Shown here piece after piece: positions 35,348 to 45,033 of a stretch of DNA of 64,000 nt (its first letter is position 1; every line of letters starts with the position of its first letter). The position numbers and the translations under genes were made by a program. The notes under the pieces were generated by a model. It had not been told where the DNA came from, did no database searches, and saw nothing but the letters and a program-made list of their open reading frames with translations. This stretch comes from Clostridia bacterium (GTDB taxonomy: Bacteria; Bacillota; Clostridia; Oscillospirales; Ruminococcaceae): assembly GCA_009929695.1 (NCBI GenBank), contig RZZW01000013.1:1-64000 (forward strand). The letters are read 5' to 3'.

Positions 35348-36793
35348 ATGGACGATAAGACACAAAATGGGGCTTCGCAGCTGACGGCTGCACAGCAGGC
35401 AATAATGGAGGCAAAGGCGGCTCGGCGTGCAGCGATGACGGCGGGCACAGGCACTGCCGCGCAAAAAATGCCCTCTGTGCCGCAGCGTCAAACGGCGCAG
35501 CCACGCCCTGTTGTCGCGCCGCAAAAACCGGCTGCTCCCATTCCAAAGCAAAAGCCCTCAACACCTATACAGCGCACGCAAACCGCCGCGCCCGTTGTGC
35601 AAAAGCCACAGCCCGCGCCGCAAAAAGCCGCCGCGCCAGTTGTGATGAAACCGCAGCCGATGCCGCAAAAAACCGCCGCACCGATTGCGCAAAAGCCGCA
35701 GCCCGCTGCGTCTAAGCCGCCTGTTCAGGCAGCGCCCGCAAAGCCTGTGCCGCAGTCTGCGCCTAAAAACGTGAGGCGTTCGGGCGTGCTTGAAGAAAAC
35801 AAGCGCGTTTTTGAAACAGAAGAGATAGATTTGCCCGACGATATTAAAACGTCCGCGAAAGTTAAGTCAAAGCGCGAAAAGCCGCAGAGAAGCGGCGGCG
35901 CTGTAGCTGTAAAGGACGGTTTTTCATGGCAAAAGCTGCTGCTTTGCGTCGCCGTGCTTGTGTTTGTTGCATCGGCATTTTTGCTTGGGCAGTATTATAT
36001 TTCGACAGGAATTGAAAAGAAAAACCTTGAAAACGTCTCGGCTGACGTTGTTTCCGCACAGAAAAGCGACGACGGAACACAGAGCGCCGACGCGCTTATT
36101 TTACAGCAATACGCCGCCCTTGCCGCGCAAAACAGCGACATGGTGGGCTGGATGTCGATAGACTCAACGACCGTCAACGCGCCCGTGATGTACACGCCGA
36201 GCGACCCCGAATATTACCTGACGCACGATTTTGAGAAGAAATATTCTCAAAGCGGAATGCTGTTTATGGACGCGACGTGCATACCCGACAGCAACGCGAG
36301 CAACATGGTAATTTACGGCCACAACATGAAAAACAAGACGATGTTTTCGGACATCGAGAGCTACTTAAACAGCGATTTTCTCTCCGAGCACCCTGTGATA
36401 CAGTTCGATTCGCTCAACGCGCGCGCGCAGTATCAGGTGTTTGCGGTGTTTGAGCTCGACACCTCCGAGGGCAACGAAAACTCGATGCAGTGCTACTATT
36501 ACCGCAACACCGCCGACGCCGCAAAGCACGCATATTTTCTTGACTACGTGCATCAGTACGCAAAGGTAATCGTCGAGGAACAGCTGCCCGACACAGGCGA
36601 CACGCTGATAACGCTATCCACCTGCGACAACGTGACACCGAACGGCCGCGTTGTCGTGATGGCGAAAAAAGTGCTGACAGCCGCACCGACCCCAACGCCC
36701 GAACCCGCCGCTGAAAGCACGGTAGAGACGATTGTTGCGACTGCGCCGGAGAGCACGGCTGAAAGCGTTGCGAGCAGCGTTGCCGAAGGCTAA
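35348..36793 (+). CDS. Class B-like sortase with long cytoplasmic Pro-rich domain
   Basis: 481 aa. Sortases cleave a sorting motif in secreted proteins and join them to the wall or to pilins. Catalytic Cys lies in ITLSTCDN, His in NMVIYGHNMKN and Arg in NGRVVVMAKK. One membrane helix (about 197-217) follows an unusual 195-residue cytoplasmic part made of Pro/Ala/Gln/Lys repeats such as QKPQPAPQKAAAP. The C-terminus adds a short Pro/Thr/Glu tail. No substrate with an LPxTG-like motif is nearby; the SipW-type giant protein lacks one. Confidence 0.9.
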   Translation: MDDKTQNGASQLTAAQQAIMEAKAARRAAMTAGTGTAAQKMPSVPQRQTAQPRPVVAPQKPAAPIPKQKPSTPIQRTQTAAPVVQKPQPAPQKAAAPVVMKPQPMPQKTAAPIAQKPQPAASKPPVQAAPAKPVPQSAPKNVRRSGVLEENKRVFETEEIDLPDDIKTSAKVKSKREKPQRSGGAVAVKDGFSWQKLLLCVAVLVFVASAFLLGQYYISTGIEKKNLENVSADVVSAQKSDDGTQSADALILQQYAALAAQNSDMVGWMSIDSTTVNAPVMYTPSDPEYYLTHDFEKKYSQSGMLFMDATCIPDSNASNMVIYGHNMKNKTMFSDIESYLNSDFLSEHPVIQFDSLNARAQYQVFAVFELDTSEGNENSMQCYYYRNTADAAKHAYFLDYVHQYAKVIVEEQLPDTGDTLITLSTCDNVTPNGRVVVMAKKVLTAAPTPTPEPAAESTVETIVATAPESTAESVASSVAEG

Positions 36794-36794
36794 A

Positions 36795-36945
36795 AGAAGA
36801 AATAAGATAGAAGAAAGAAGAAGTAATGAGTGATTGCTGCGCAATCACATTTTAATGGAAAGTGCACTATCCATTAAAATGTGAAGCCCGCAGGCTTCAC
36901 ACCTTACTTCTTCTTTCTTCTTTTTTCTATCTTCTTTTATTTGTT
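36795..36945. repeat. interspersed repeat, family D
   Basis: aagaagaaataagatagaagaa, hairpins gtgattgctgcgcaatcaca and tgaagcccgcaggcttcaca, then cttacttcttctttcttctt. It separates the convergent sortase and gltX genes and may terminate both. Confidence 0.8.
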
Positions 36946-38592
36946 TTATTTAATTTTTTCAATATAATTCTTAATCCGCTTTTCCGCTTCTTCGTCGCCG
37001 ATAAGCTTGATAATCTTATACAAATCAGGCGTATTTGCTTGGCCTGTGATGGCGACGCGCAGGAACATTGAGACGTCGGCTACGCTGCCGGGGAAGGCGT
37101 CGGGGTTCTTTTTGTATTGACCCATTTTTATGCAGTAGCCCTTTTGCTCGGCTATCGACTTAACGTTTGCAAACCACGCGTCGCTGTCGGCGGCGGGGTC
37201 GTAGCTTGCGAGATACATTTCTAAAATTTCCTTTGCGTCGGCCTTGCGGTCTGCCATTCTCTCGGGCATTTCGCAGGCCGATGTGTCGTACTGTTTATTG
37301 TACATATACGGATAAAGCTGCGCGACCTCGCTCCATTTTTTGATGTCGAGGCGCTTCTCATGCCAAATGGGGATTGAGCGCATGAAGTAGTCCTTATCCG
37401 AATTTATAAACGCGGCAAAATCGGGCGCAAACTCTGTTGCCCACGCCAAAACAGCGGCGAAAATTTCGTCATCTGTCATTGCGCCGATGACGTTTTTGGC
37501 GATATTGTCGAGCTTGTCAAAGTCAAACATTGCGCCCGAAACGCCTGTGTCGGCGAGGTCGAGGGTGAAATCTAGGCTGTCCGCAGACGGGTTTTCGGCG
37601 CGCCACGGCTCAAATTTTGCGCTGCAAATTGTGAGCAGATAGTCGATGACCGCCTTGACGGGATAGCCTGTCTCGCGGTAAAAGCTGACGCGCGCCTCGG
37701 GGTCTTTGCGCTTGCTAAGTTTTCTGCGCGATGTGCCGTCGAGCTTCATTATCGGGCTTAAATGGTAATAATTTGGCACATTAAAGCCGAGCATTTCAAA
37801 AAGCTGGACGTGAATTGGCAGGCTTGAAAGCCACTCGTCGGCGCGGATGATATCTGTTGAGTGCATTAAATGGTCGTCGATGGCGTGGGCGAAATGGTAG
37901 GTCGGCAGGCCGTCCTGTTTTGTGATTACGATGTCGAGGATATTTTCGGGCATCGAGACCGCGCCGTGAATGCCGTCGGCAAATTCGCGCATTTTTCCCG
38001 CCTCGCCCTCGGAGCGCAGACGCACAACAAACGGCTTGCCCGCTGACAATTCGGCTTCTATCTGCTCGTCTGTCAAGTCTCGGCAGCGCGCCCATTTTCC
38101 GCAGTAGCCAAGCGTTCCGCTGCCGTCTTTTTCCTGTTCGGCGCGGATATTCTGCAAGTCCTCCTCGGTGCAAAAGCAGGGGTAGGCTTTGCCGTCGGTG
38201 ACGAGCTGCTTTGCGTAGGCTTGATAAATTTCTTTGCGCAGGCTTTGGCGGTAGGGGGCATACGCGCCGTGCTCGTTCACTTCGTCGTATGGGCCTTCGT
38301 CGAACTCTACCTCGAACTGCTTCAGCGCGGTGATGATGTCGACAACGCCGTTTTCGACAAGGCGCTTTTGGTCGGTGTCCTCAATGCGCAGATAAAACGC
38401 GCCGCCGCTCTGCTTTGCAATAAGGCGGTTGATGAGCGAGGTATACAGCCCGCCAATGTGCAAAAAGCCCGTGGGGCTGGGCGCAAACCGCGTCACACGC
38501 CCCGCACCCTCGCGCGCTGGATATTTATTTTCATAAAATTCAGGTGTTTTGTCGATATTAGGGAAAAGCAGGTCAGCAATACGCTTGCTCAT
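36946..38592 (-). CDS. gltX: Glutamyl-tRNA synthetase
   Basis: 548 aa, class I. HIGH motif in RFAPSPTGFLHIGGLYTSLI near residues 36-55 and KMSKS-type LSKRKDPEA at about 292-300. Charges tRNA-Glu; a separate GlnRS is also present, so Gln-tRNA need not be made by transamidation. The first 35 residues precede the catalytic core. ATG at 38592 has AAAGGAACGTGACTAT upstream. Confidence 0.95.
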   Translation of the reverse strand: MSKRIADLLFPNIDKTPEFYENKYPAREGAGRVTRFAPSPTGFLHIGGLYTSLINRLIAKQSGGAFYLRIEDTDQKRLVENGVVDIITALKQFEVEFDEGPYDEVNEHGAYAPYRQSLRKEIYQAYAKQLVTDGKAYPCFCTEEDLQNIRAEQEKDGSGTLGYCGKWARCRDLTDEQIEAELSAGKPFVVRLRSEGEAGKMREFADGIHGAVSMPENILDIVITKQDGLPTYHFAHAIDDHLMHSTDIIRADEWLSSLPIHVQLFEMLGFNVPNYYHLSPIMKLDGTSRRKLSKRKDPEARVSFYRETGYPVKAVIDYLLTICSAKFEPWRAENPSADSLDFTLDLADTGVSGAMFDFDKLDNIAKNVIGAMTDDEIFAAVLAWATEFAPDFAAFINSDKDYFMRSIPIWHEKRLDIKKWSEVAQLYPYMYNKQYDTSACEMPERMADRKADAKEILEMYLASYDPAADSDAWFANVKSIAEQKGYCIKMGQYKKNPDAFPGSVADVSMFLRVAITGQANTPDLYKIIKLIGDEEAEKRIKNYIEKIK

Positions 38593-38627
38593 ATAGTCAC
38601 GTTCCTTTTATACATTATTTATAGTAA

Positions 38628-38656
38628 ATAATAGCATAAACCGCCTCCACATTCAA
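38628..38656 (-). promoter_or_regulatory. SigA promoter of gltX
   Basis: TTGAAT (38651-38656) and TATTAT (38628-38633) with a 17-bp spacer on the minus strand, about 36 bp before the start codon. Confidence 0.65.
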
Positions 38657-38912
38657 GTAGGGAACGCATACAATGCGTTCCTGTAGGTGGAAATGAAAAG
38701 TGAAGAGTGAAGAATGAAAAATTGCAGTTTTCTGTCATTCTGAGCGAAGCGAAGAATCTTAAAACCTACGATAACGCGCAAAAGATTCTTCGCTTCGCTC
38801 AGAATGACAAGGTATGCTATCCATTATAATGTGACGTCCGCAGGCGTCACACCTTAATCCTTCATTCTTCATTTTTCCTTTTTCATTTTCTTTCTTCTCT
38901 CTTCTTTTTTCT
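38655..38912. repeat. family C, D and A repeats between gltX and glnS
   Basis: gtagggaacgcatacaatgc at about 38658, purine-rich family D end at 38692-38720, a 77-bp family A inverted repeat at 38733-38809, the hairpin gtgacgtccgcaggcgtcac at about 38831, and a pyrimidine-rich end to 38912. A TATAAT at 38925-38930 without a good -35 may serve glnS. No gene is visible here. Confidence 0.75.
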
Positions 38913-38963
38913 TTAATTATGTGTTATAATTAAATATTATTAGGTAACTGGGGGAAATTTGGC

Positions 38964-40613
38964 ATGGACAAGCCTAGCAATTTTTTGACGGAGATAATTG
39001 ACGCTGATTTGGCGGCGGGGAAAATTAAGGAAATTCACACGCGTTTTCCGCCGGAGCCAAACGGGTATCTGCACATTGGCAGCGTTAAGGCTATATGGAT
39101 AAACTGGGGCATTGCGCACGCGTATGGCGGAAAATTTAACCTGCGCTACGACGACACAAACCCCGCGCGCGAGGACATGGAATATGTAAACAGCATACGC
39201 GAGGATTTGGAATGGCTCGGCGCTATACCTAACGGCGGCGTGTTTTACGGCAGCGATTATTTCGACAAATGCTACGAATATGCCGAAAAGCTGATTCTTG
39301 ATGGCAAGGCGTATGTGTGCGACTTAAACCGCGACGAAATGCGCGAATATCGCGGCGACGACGCGGGAAAGCCCGGCAAGGACAGCCCTTACCGCAACCG
39401 CACGCCTGAAGAAAACCTCGACCTTTTCCGCCGCATGAAAGCGGGCGAATTTGCCGACGGCGAAAAGACGCTGCGCGCAAAAATCGACATGGCAAGCCCG
39501 AACATGAATATGCGCGACCCCGCAATTTACCGCATTAAGCACATCAGCCACCACCGTCAGGGCGACAAATGGTGCATTTACCCGCTGTACGACTACGCGC
39601 ACCCAATTCAGGACGCGCTAGAGGGCATAACACACTCGATGTGCAGCATTGAATTTGAAAATCACCGTCCGCTTTACGAGTGGGTTATCGAAAATCTCGG
39701 CTTTGGCGAATTTCCGAAGCAGCGCGAATTTGCGCGTCTGAACATGACAAACACCGTCATGAGCAAGCGCTACCTACGCGAGCTTGTGGAGCTTGGCATC
39801 GTCGACGGCTGGGACGACCCGCGCATGCCGACGCTTTGCGGCTTGCGCCGACGCGGTTATACGCCCGAAAGTCTTATAAATTTTGTGCAGATGGCGGGCG
39901 TTGCGAAGGCGTACAGCTTGCAGGATGCGCGAATGCTTGAATACTGCATACGCACCGAGCTTGACACAAGCGCCGAGCGCCGCGTGGCAGTTTTGAACCC
40001 CGTGAAGCTGATTATCGACAATATCGCGGACGGCGATGTGCAGACCTTTGCGCTGCCGAACAACCCGAAAAGCGAGACAGCAGGCACGCGCGACGTGCTT
40101 TTGACAAAAGAGCTTTGGATTGAGAAAGAGGACTTTGCAGAGGTTCCACCGCCCAAATTTAAGCGTCTGACAATAGGCGGCGAGGTGCGCTTGATGGGCG
40201 CATACATCGTGAAATGCGTGGGCGTTGACAAGGACGAAAACGGCGACGTGACGGCGATACACTGCACAGCCGACATCGAGACATCAAATGGAATGCCCGC
40301 CGACGGACGCAAGGTGAAGGGGACAATCCACTGGGTGAGCTGCAAAAACGCGGTGGACGCGGACATTAAATTATACAACCAGCTTTTCACCGAGCAGGAC
40401 ATGAACGCGCTGCCCGACGGCGCTGATTACAAAGACTACCTAAACCCCGAAAGCGTAGTGACGCTGACGGGCTGCAAGCTTGAAGCAAGCCTTGCAGACG
40501 CAAAGCCGACAGACCGCTTCCAGTTCGTGAGAAACGGATATTTCACACGAGACAGCAAGAGTGAAAACACGTTTAACCGAATTGTGACGTTGAAGGACAG
40601 TTATAAAATATAA
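38964..40613 (+). CDS. glnS: Glutaminyl-tRNA synthetase
   Basis: 549 aa, class I, normal length. HIGH motif in RFPPEPNGYLHIGSVKAI at about 27-44, VMSKRYLREL in place of KMSKS at about 267, then the two anticodon-binding beta barrels at the C-terminus. Charges tRNA-Gln. GlnRS is patchy in Clostridia and is often taken as acquired by transfer. A terminator follows directly. Confidence 0.96.
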   Translation: MDKPSNFLTEIIDADLAAGKIKEIHTRFPPEPNGYLHIGSVKAIWINWGIAHAYGGKFNLRYDDTNPAREDMEYVNSIREDLEWLGAIPNGGVFYGSDYFDKCYEYAEKLILDGKAYVCDLNRDEMREYRGDDAGKPGKDSPYRNRTPEENLDLFRRMKAGEFADGEKTLRAKIDMASPNMNMRDPAIYRIKHISHHRQGDKWCIYPLYDYAHPIQDALEGITHSMCSIEFENHRPLYEWVIENLGFGEFPKQREFARLNMTNTVMSKRYLRELVELGIVDGWDDPRMPTLCGLRRRGYTPESLINFVQMAGVAKAYSLQDARMLEYCIRTELDTSAERRVAVLNPVKLIIDNIADGDVQTFALPNNPKSETAGTRDVLLTKELWIEKEDFAEVPPPKFKRLTIGGEVRLMGAYIVKCVGVDKDENGDVTAIHCTADIETSNGMPADGRKVKGTIHWVSCKNAVDADIKLYNQLFTEQDMNALPDGADYKDYLNPESVVTLTGCKLEASLADAKPTDRFQFVRNGYFTRDSKSENTFNRIVTLKDSYKI

Positions 40614-40614
40614 T

Positions 40615-40663
40615 TAAAAAAGGCTGTTGCAGATGTAAAAATATACATCTGCAACAGCTTTTT
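40615..40663 (+). terminator. intrinsic terminator of glnS
   Basis: A perfect 15-bp stem gctgttgcagatgta/tacatctgcaacagc (40623-40658) followed by TTTTT; A-rich on the other side, so it may work in both directions. Confidence 0.9.
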
Positions 40664-41067
40664 GTCATTCTGAGCGAAGCGAAGAATCTTTTGTGCGTTG
40701 CCTAAGGTTTCAAGATTCTTCGCTGCGCTCAGAATGACAATGAGGTTGGTGTATGCGAAGCTTTCGGGACGGGAAACCCGTCCCCTACATTTCGCCGTAA
40801 ATTTACGTGGCAACGGTAGGGCGGGGGCTTATTGCAAATGTGAGTAAGCCTAAGCGGGACGTCGAGGACGCCGTCCCCTACAAGGCACGTTGAAAAATTA
40901 TGTGAACCGCTAGTTTTCACCTCATCAGTCGGTTTCGCCGACAGCTTCCCCTCAAGGGGAAGCCTTCTCCCTTGGGAGATTAGCCCGCAGGCTATGCGTA
41001 GCGCAACCGACGAAGTCGGCACTTAGCGCGTAGAAAGGTGGCGCGACGAAGGAGCGACGGATGAGGT
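40663..41067. repeat. family A, C and B repeats between glnS and the GH2 gene
   Basis: 77-bp family A inverted repeat at 40663-40739; gggacgggaaacccgtcccctac and gcgggacgtcgaggacgccg palindromes at about 40768-40882; a family B element at 40918-41067 enlarged by an inner insert with cgcaaccgacgaagtcggca. Fills the gap; no gene is visible. Confidence 0.8.
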
Positions 41068-41092
41068 GAGTTTGTGCAAATGTATAAATAAT

Positions 41093-43372
41093 CTACTTCT
41101 TAATCTGATTAAGCGCGGCGTTTAGGCGTTTGATGATATCCTCGGGGATATTTTTGCCGCCTGACATGCCGGCCATCATGCCCATCATGCCTTCGAGGGT
41201 TTTGCCGCCCATCATGCCTAGCATTGAGCGCTTCATCTTCATGCCGGTCATTGTGTGAAGCGCGTTCGCGAGCAGTGCGTAGCCTGCGTCTGTCGATACG
41301 ATTTCGTTTATTGTGCTGCGGATTGAAAGCCTGTCCTCGGGGAACTCCATCGGGGCGTTTGCGTCGATGGCGGCGGCTTGGTCAAACCAGTTTGCCGCGC
41401 CGTCGCAAAGCTCCTCGTCGTTGTCGGGGGGCAGGGTATAGATAGACGGTTTTTCGGCCACCTTTTCAAGCGCAATGCTATCCTTGCAATCGTCCGCGAC
41501 GGCTGTTATCTGCGTGAAGCCGTCGTTCATCGGCACGTTTTCAAACACGAAAATCTTATCAGCTTCAAGCGTTGCAAACTCTGTGCCGTTGACTAAAAGC
41601 GTGACGCGCGGCTGATTTGAGTACACTTTAACGGTCGTTTTATCCATTGCGCGCTGTGCATAGCGGCGGCCGCAAACGTAGACGAACGCCTCTTTTGACC
41701 AGTACGCCTTATAAACGTAGAACGCCTCCTTGCGGATTTTGCGGTCGATTGTGACAAGCCCCTTGTTATTGCGCCCTTTTACGCCGCCCTCGTCGCGTGC
41801 GGCGCAGCCGAAGTCGAACATATTCCACACGTGCGTGCTCCAAATATAGTCGCGCTCGGCGATAATTTTCGCCATGTGCTCGTGATATTCGGCCTGATAT
41901 GCCTCGGAATAATCGCGGCATTTGGGGTCGTCGGGCTGATATGTGATGATGCCCTCGGCGCCGTATTCTGACAAACCTACACAAATTTCGGGGTGAACTT
42001 TGTGGAAATTGTCGAACCACTGCTCGTTGATATCATACGTTCCGCCGTACCAACCGAAGTAGTGGTTATAGCTTTCAACGTCCGTTATGCCGTGCAGGGC
42101 GCTGTCGAGCGGAACCATTGAGACGTGGGCGATAGTTGTAAGGCGCGTTGAGTCAATCGACTTCACGAGCGCATTCAAGTCCTTATGATTTTCGATTAAA
42201 TGCGGCTTTTCGCCTGCAATTGTTATCTCGTTTGAGATGCCCCAGAAGCAGATTGACGCATGATTGATGTTCTGATGAACAAGCTCTTGAATTTGTGTGC
42301 GGCAGTTTTCGTGCGCGGTGGGGTCGTCGCTTTGGCTGCTGATGAACGGAATTTCAGCCCACACGACAAAGCCGTACTCGTCGCACGCGTCGTAAAAGTC
42401 TTGGCTGTGTTGATAATGCGCGAGGCGGATTGTGTTTGCGCCGAGCTCCGCGATGATTTTTGCGTCCTCATAATGATCCTCGCGCGTGAGGGCTACGCCC
42501 TTGCCGAGCTTGTCTTGATGGCGCGAAACGCCGCGAAGGGGCATTGATTTGCCGTTTAAGAAGAAGCCCTTTTCGGGGTCAACGGAAAATTCGCGGACAC
42601 CGAAGCGGCAGCTAACCTCGTCGACTGTCTCGTTGCGGCGCACAATCGACGCGTTGCAGGTATAGAGATATGGGTCGTCCACGCCCTGCCACAGATGAGC
42701 GTCGGGCAGGGAAAGCGTCACAGCCGGATTTGCGGCGGGGCGCCATGCTTCGGCGGCAATTTCACCATCGGCATTTATTATTTGATAGCGCACGGTGTAG
42801 TTTTCGTCGGCGTTTTTCACCCATGCTTCAAGCGAAATTTCAGCGCCTGTGCCAACCGGTTTTGCGGCGACCTTTAAGCCCTGGGTGCCCCAAAAATCGA
42901 GGTCAAAATGAGTTGGCGCGACGGTGATTAAGTTTACGCCGCGATAGAGGCCGCCGTAGAATGTGAAGTCCGCCATTTGCGGGTAGATGTGCGTTGTTTC
43001 GGCGTTGCTTACGCAGATTGCGAGCAGATTTTTGCCGTCTTTTGACAGTGCGTCGGTGATATCGGCGCGGAAATTTGAGTAGCCGCCCTCGTGATAGCAC
43101 ACCTCTTTGCCGTTGACAAACACGCGCCCGCTTTGGCTTGCGGCGGGAATTTCGACATAAAGGCGATATCCCGCAAGAAGCGACGGCGTGTCAAATTCTT
43201 TGGCGTACCAGCACGCGCCGCGGTAGTATGCGCCGTTGCCGTCGTTGCCGTCGATGGCGTTCCACGTGTGCGGCAAATCAATTCTCTGCCAATTTGTTGG
43301 CAGGGAAGCAGGCAACCCCGCGTCCTCACGGATAAACCGCCAGTCAGAGTTAATATCAATAATTTTACGCAT
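41093..43372 (-). CDS. Glycoside hydrolase family 2 (beta-galactosidase/glucuronidase type)
   Basis: 759 aa, no signal peptide, so cytoplasmic. Sugar-binding N-terminal domain (WRFIREDAGLP, IDLPHTW), immunoglobulin-like domain, then a TIM barrel with RGVSRHQDKLGKG, IRLAHYQHS, acid/base Glu in FWGISNEI and nucleophile Glu in VGLSEYGAEG. ATG 43372 follows AAAAGGAGAGAT; the longer frame is rejected. The last 80 residues contain a Met-rich helical stretch (LGMMGGKTLEGMMGMMAGMS) not usual for GH2. It is divergent from an AraC regulator that probably controls it. Exact sugar unknown. Confidence 0.9.
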   Translation of the reverse strand: MRKIIDINSDWRFIREDAGLPASLPTNWQRIDLPHTWNAIDGNDGNGAYYRGACWYAKEFDTPSLLAGYRLYVEIPAASQSGRVFVNGKEVCYHEGGYSNFRADITDALSKDGKNLLAICVSNAETTHIYPQMADFTFYGGLYRGVNLITVAPTHFDLDFWGTQGLKVAAKPVGTGAEISLEAWVKNADENYTVRYQIINADGEIAAEAWRPAANPAVTLSLPDAHLWQGVDDPYLYTCNASIVRRNETVDEVSCRFGVREFSVDPEKGFFLNGKSMPLRGVSRHQDKLGKGVALTREDHYEDAKIIAELGANTIRLAHYQHSQDFYDACDEYGFVVWAEIPFISSQSDDPTAHENCRTQIQELVHQNINHASICFWGISNEITIAGEKPHLIENHKDLNALVKSIDSTRLTTIAHVSMVPLDSALHGITDVESYNHYFGWYGGTYDINEQWFDNFHKVHPEICVGLSEYGAEGIITYQPDDPKCRDYSEAYQAEYHEHMAKIIAERDYIWSTHVWNMFDFGCAARDEGGVKGRNNKGLVTIDRKIRKEAFYVYKAYWSKEAFVYVCGRRYAQRAMDKTTVKVYSNQPRVTLLVNGTEFATLEADKIFVFENVPMNDGFTQITAVADDCKDSIALEKVAEKPSIYTLPPDNDEELCDGAANWFDQAAAIDANAPMEFPEDRLSIRSTINEIVSTDAGYALLANALHTMTGMKMKRSMLGMMGGKTLEGMMGMMAGMSGGKNIPEDIIKRLNAALNQIKK

Positions 43373-43504
43373 AATTATCTCTCCTTTTAAATAAAAAGAT
43401 TGCTTATACTTAATATACAATATAAAATGCAAGTATAACAGTGACAATATTTGCGAATTGTGGTACAATTTTTGTGTAATATTGATTTAAGGAAAATATT
43501 GTGC

Positions 43505-43655
43505 TAAAGCACAAAAGAAGAAATAAGAAGTAAGGTGTGAAACCTGCAGGTTTCACATTATAATGGAAAGCGCTATTTATTACAATGTGATGCCCGCAGG
43601 CATCACTCATAACTTTTTCTTTCTTCTCTCTTATTTCTTATCTCTTCTTTCAACA
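43505..43655. repeat. interspersed repeat, family D
   Basis: gaagaaataagaagtaaggt, hairpins gtgaaacctgcaggtttcac and tgatgcccgcaggcatcact, and a pyrimidine-rich end just before the Shine-Dalgarno of the AraC-type gene. The GH2 promoter probably lies at 43400-43450, where TTGTCA and TATATT are 17 bp apart on the minus strand. Confidence 0.75.
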
Positions 43656-43668
43656 AAGGAGCAAACCT

Positions 43669-44874
43669 GTGTTCTCCGACATCCTAACCTTCACCACCTC
43701 CTACCTTCACTCCATGCACATTGGCTGTGTGCGGTTTATGCCGCCGTTTATGAGCCTTGCGGATTATGACAACGGCCTGCGGCACAGCGTTATAATAATG
43801 CCCGACGACCACCCGCCGCTTGGCGAGAGCGGGCTTATTGAGCCTGACAGCATTTACCACCTCACGGACCGTTTTGACTGCACCTACGCCCTCATGACGC
43901 TGCCCGAAACAGGCGAATATATGCTCGTTGGCCCTATGCTTTTGCGCGAGATGACAGACGCGCGGTTTTACACGCTTATGGAAAAGCTCGGCCTTCCGCA
44001 GGATTTTCACCCGCAAATGCGCACATATTATAACGAGCTGCCGCCCGCGCAAAGCACGCCGCCTGTTTTTTCGCTTATAAATCAGCTCGGCGAGACGCTT
44101 TACGGCGAGGAAAAGCTGACCGTGCACAGCCTCACGAGCGAGCAGATGGAGGTGTGGGAGGGCTTTTTCGGCGAGCTTGAGCTGCAAATTCCGACAGACC
44201 CGATTTTGAGCGTGCGTCTGCTTGAAGAGCGGTATAAAAACGAGAGCAATCTGCTTGAATATATCCACGCCGGCAACGCAAACGCCGCGCTGTCGCTGTT
44301 TGGCGGCGGCATGAATATCCTCGCGGACAGGCTTTCGGACTCGCTTCGCAACATGAAATACCTCATGGTGACGCTGAACACGCTCATGCGAAAAGAGGTG
44401 CAGCGCGCCTATGTGCACCCGCTGCACATCGACAGCTTGTCAAACTCGCTCGTCGTGAAAATCGACCGACTTTCGAGCGTGACCGAGGGCGCGGAGCTTA
44501 TTCGCAAAATGGTGAAAAGCTACTGCGAGCTTGTGCGCCGCCACTCTCTGCGCGGCTACAGCCCTCAAACGCAGAAAATAATAACCGCGATAGACGCTGA
44601 TTTAAAGGCAGATTTAAGTCTTAAACGCTTCGCCGCCGAGCTGAATATCAACGCGAGCTACCTCTCGACGCTGTTTAAAAATGATACAGGGCAAGCGCTG
44701 ACGGACTACGTGAACACCCGCCGCCTAGCCCGCGCCAAAACCCTACTGCGCTCAACCCCCGCCACCGTTCAAACCATAGCCACCGACATAGGCATCCCCG
44801 ACGTCCACTATTTCGGCAGGATTTTCAAAAGGGAAACGGGGATGACGCCGAAAGAATATAGGAATTGTAAATAA
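43669..44874 (+). CDS. AraC-family transcriptional regulator
   Basis: 401 aa from GTG 43669 (AAAGGAGCAAACCT upstream). The C-terminal 100 residues are a double helix-turn-helix AraC domain: LSLKRFAAELNINASYLSTL and the second-HTH signature FGRIFKRETGMTPKEYR. The 290-residue N-terminal part is of unknown fold and may sense a sugar or membrane signal. Divergent from the GH2 gene, which is its probable target. Confidence 0.9.
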   Translation: MFSDILTFTTSYLHSMHIGCVRFMPPFMSLADYDNGLRHSVIIMPDDHPPLGESGLIEPDSIYHLTDRFDCTYALMTLPETGEYMLVGPMLLREMTDARFYTLMEKLGLPQDFHPQMRTYYNELPPAQSTPPVFSLINQLGETLYGEEKLTVHSLTSEQMEVWEGFFGELELQIPTDPILSVRLLEERYKNESNLLEYIHAGNANAALSLFGGGMNILADRLSDSLRNMKYLMVTLNTLMRKEVQRAYVHPLHIDSLSNSLVVKIDRLSSVTEGAELIRKMVKSYCELVRRHSLRGYSPQTQKIITAIDADLKADLSLKRFAAELNINASYLSTLFKNDTGQALTDYVNTRRLARAKTLLRSTPATVQTIATDIGIPDVHYFGRIFKRETGMTPKEYRNCK

Positions 44875-44877
44875 AAG

Positions 44878-45018
44878 AAAAAAGTAGAGAGAAGAAATAA
44901 GAAGTAAGGTGTGATGCCTGCGGGCATCATATTATAATGGAAATCACAAACTATTAGAATGTGATTGCGAAGCAATCACTCCTTACTTTTTCTTTTTTAT
45001 TTCTTATCTCTTCTTTCA
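44878..45018. repeat. interspersed repeat, family D
   Basis: agaaaaaagtagagagaaga, hairpins gtgatgcctgcgggcatcat and gtgattgcgaagcaatcac and a pyrimidine-rich end, directly before the asparaginase Shine-Dalgarno. Confidence 0.75.
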
Positions 45019-45033
45019 CTTGAGGTAATATTC

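Noticed and set aside
40495-40510. Plus-strand gacgcaaa strings (also near 45392 and 47116) as further c-di-GMP-I riboswitch cores
   Set aside because: They lie inside the glnS, ansA and MATE coding regions and lack the other conserved aptamer segments.
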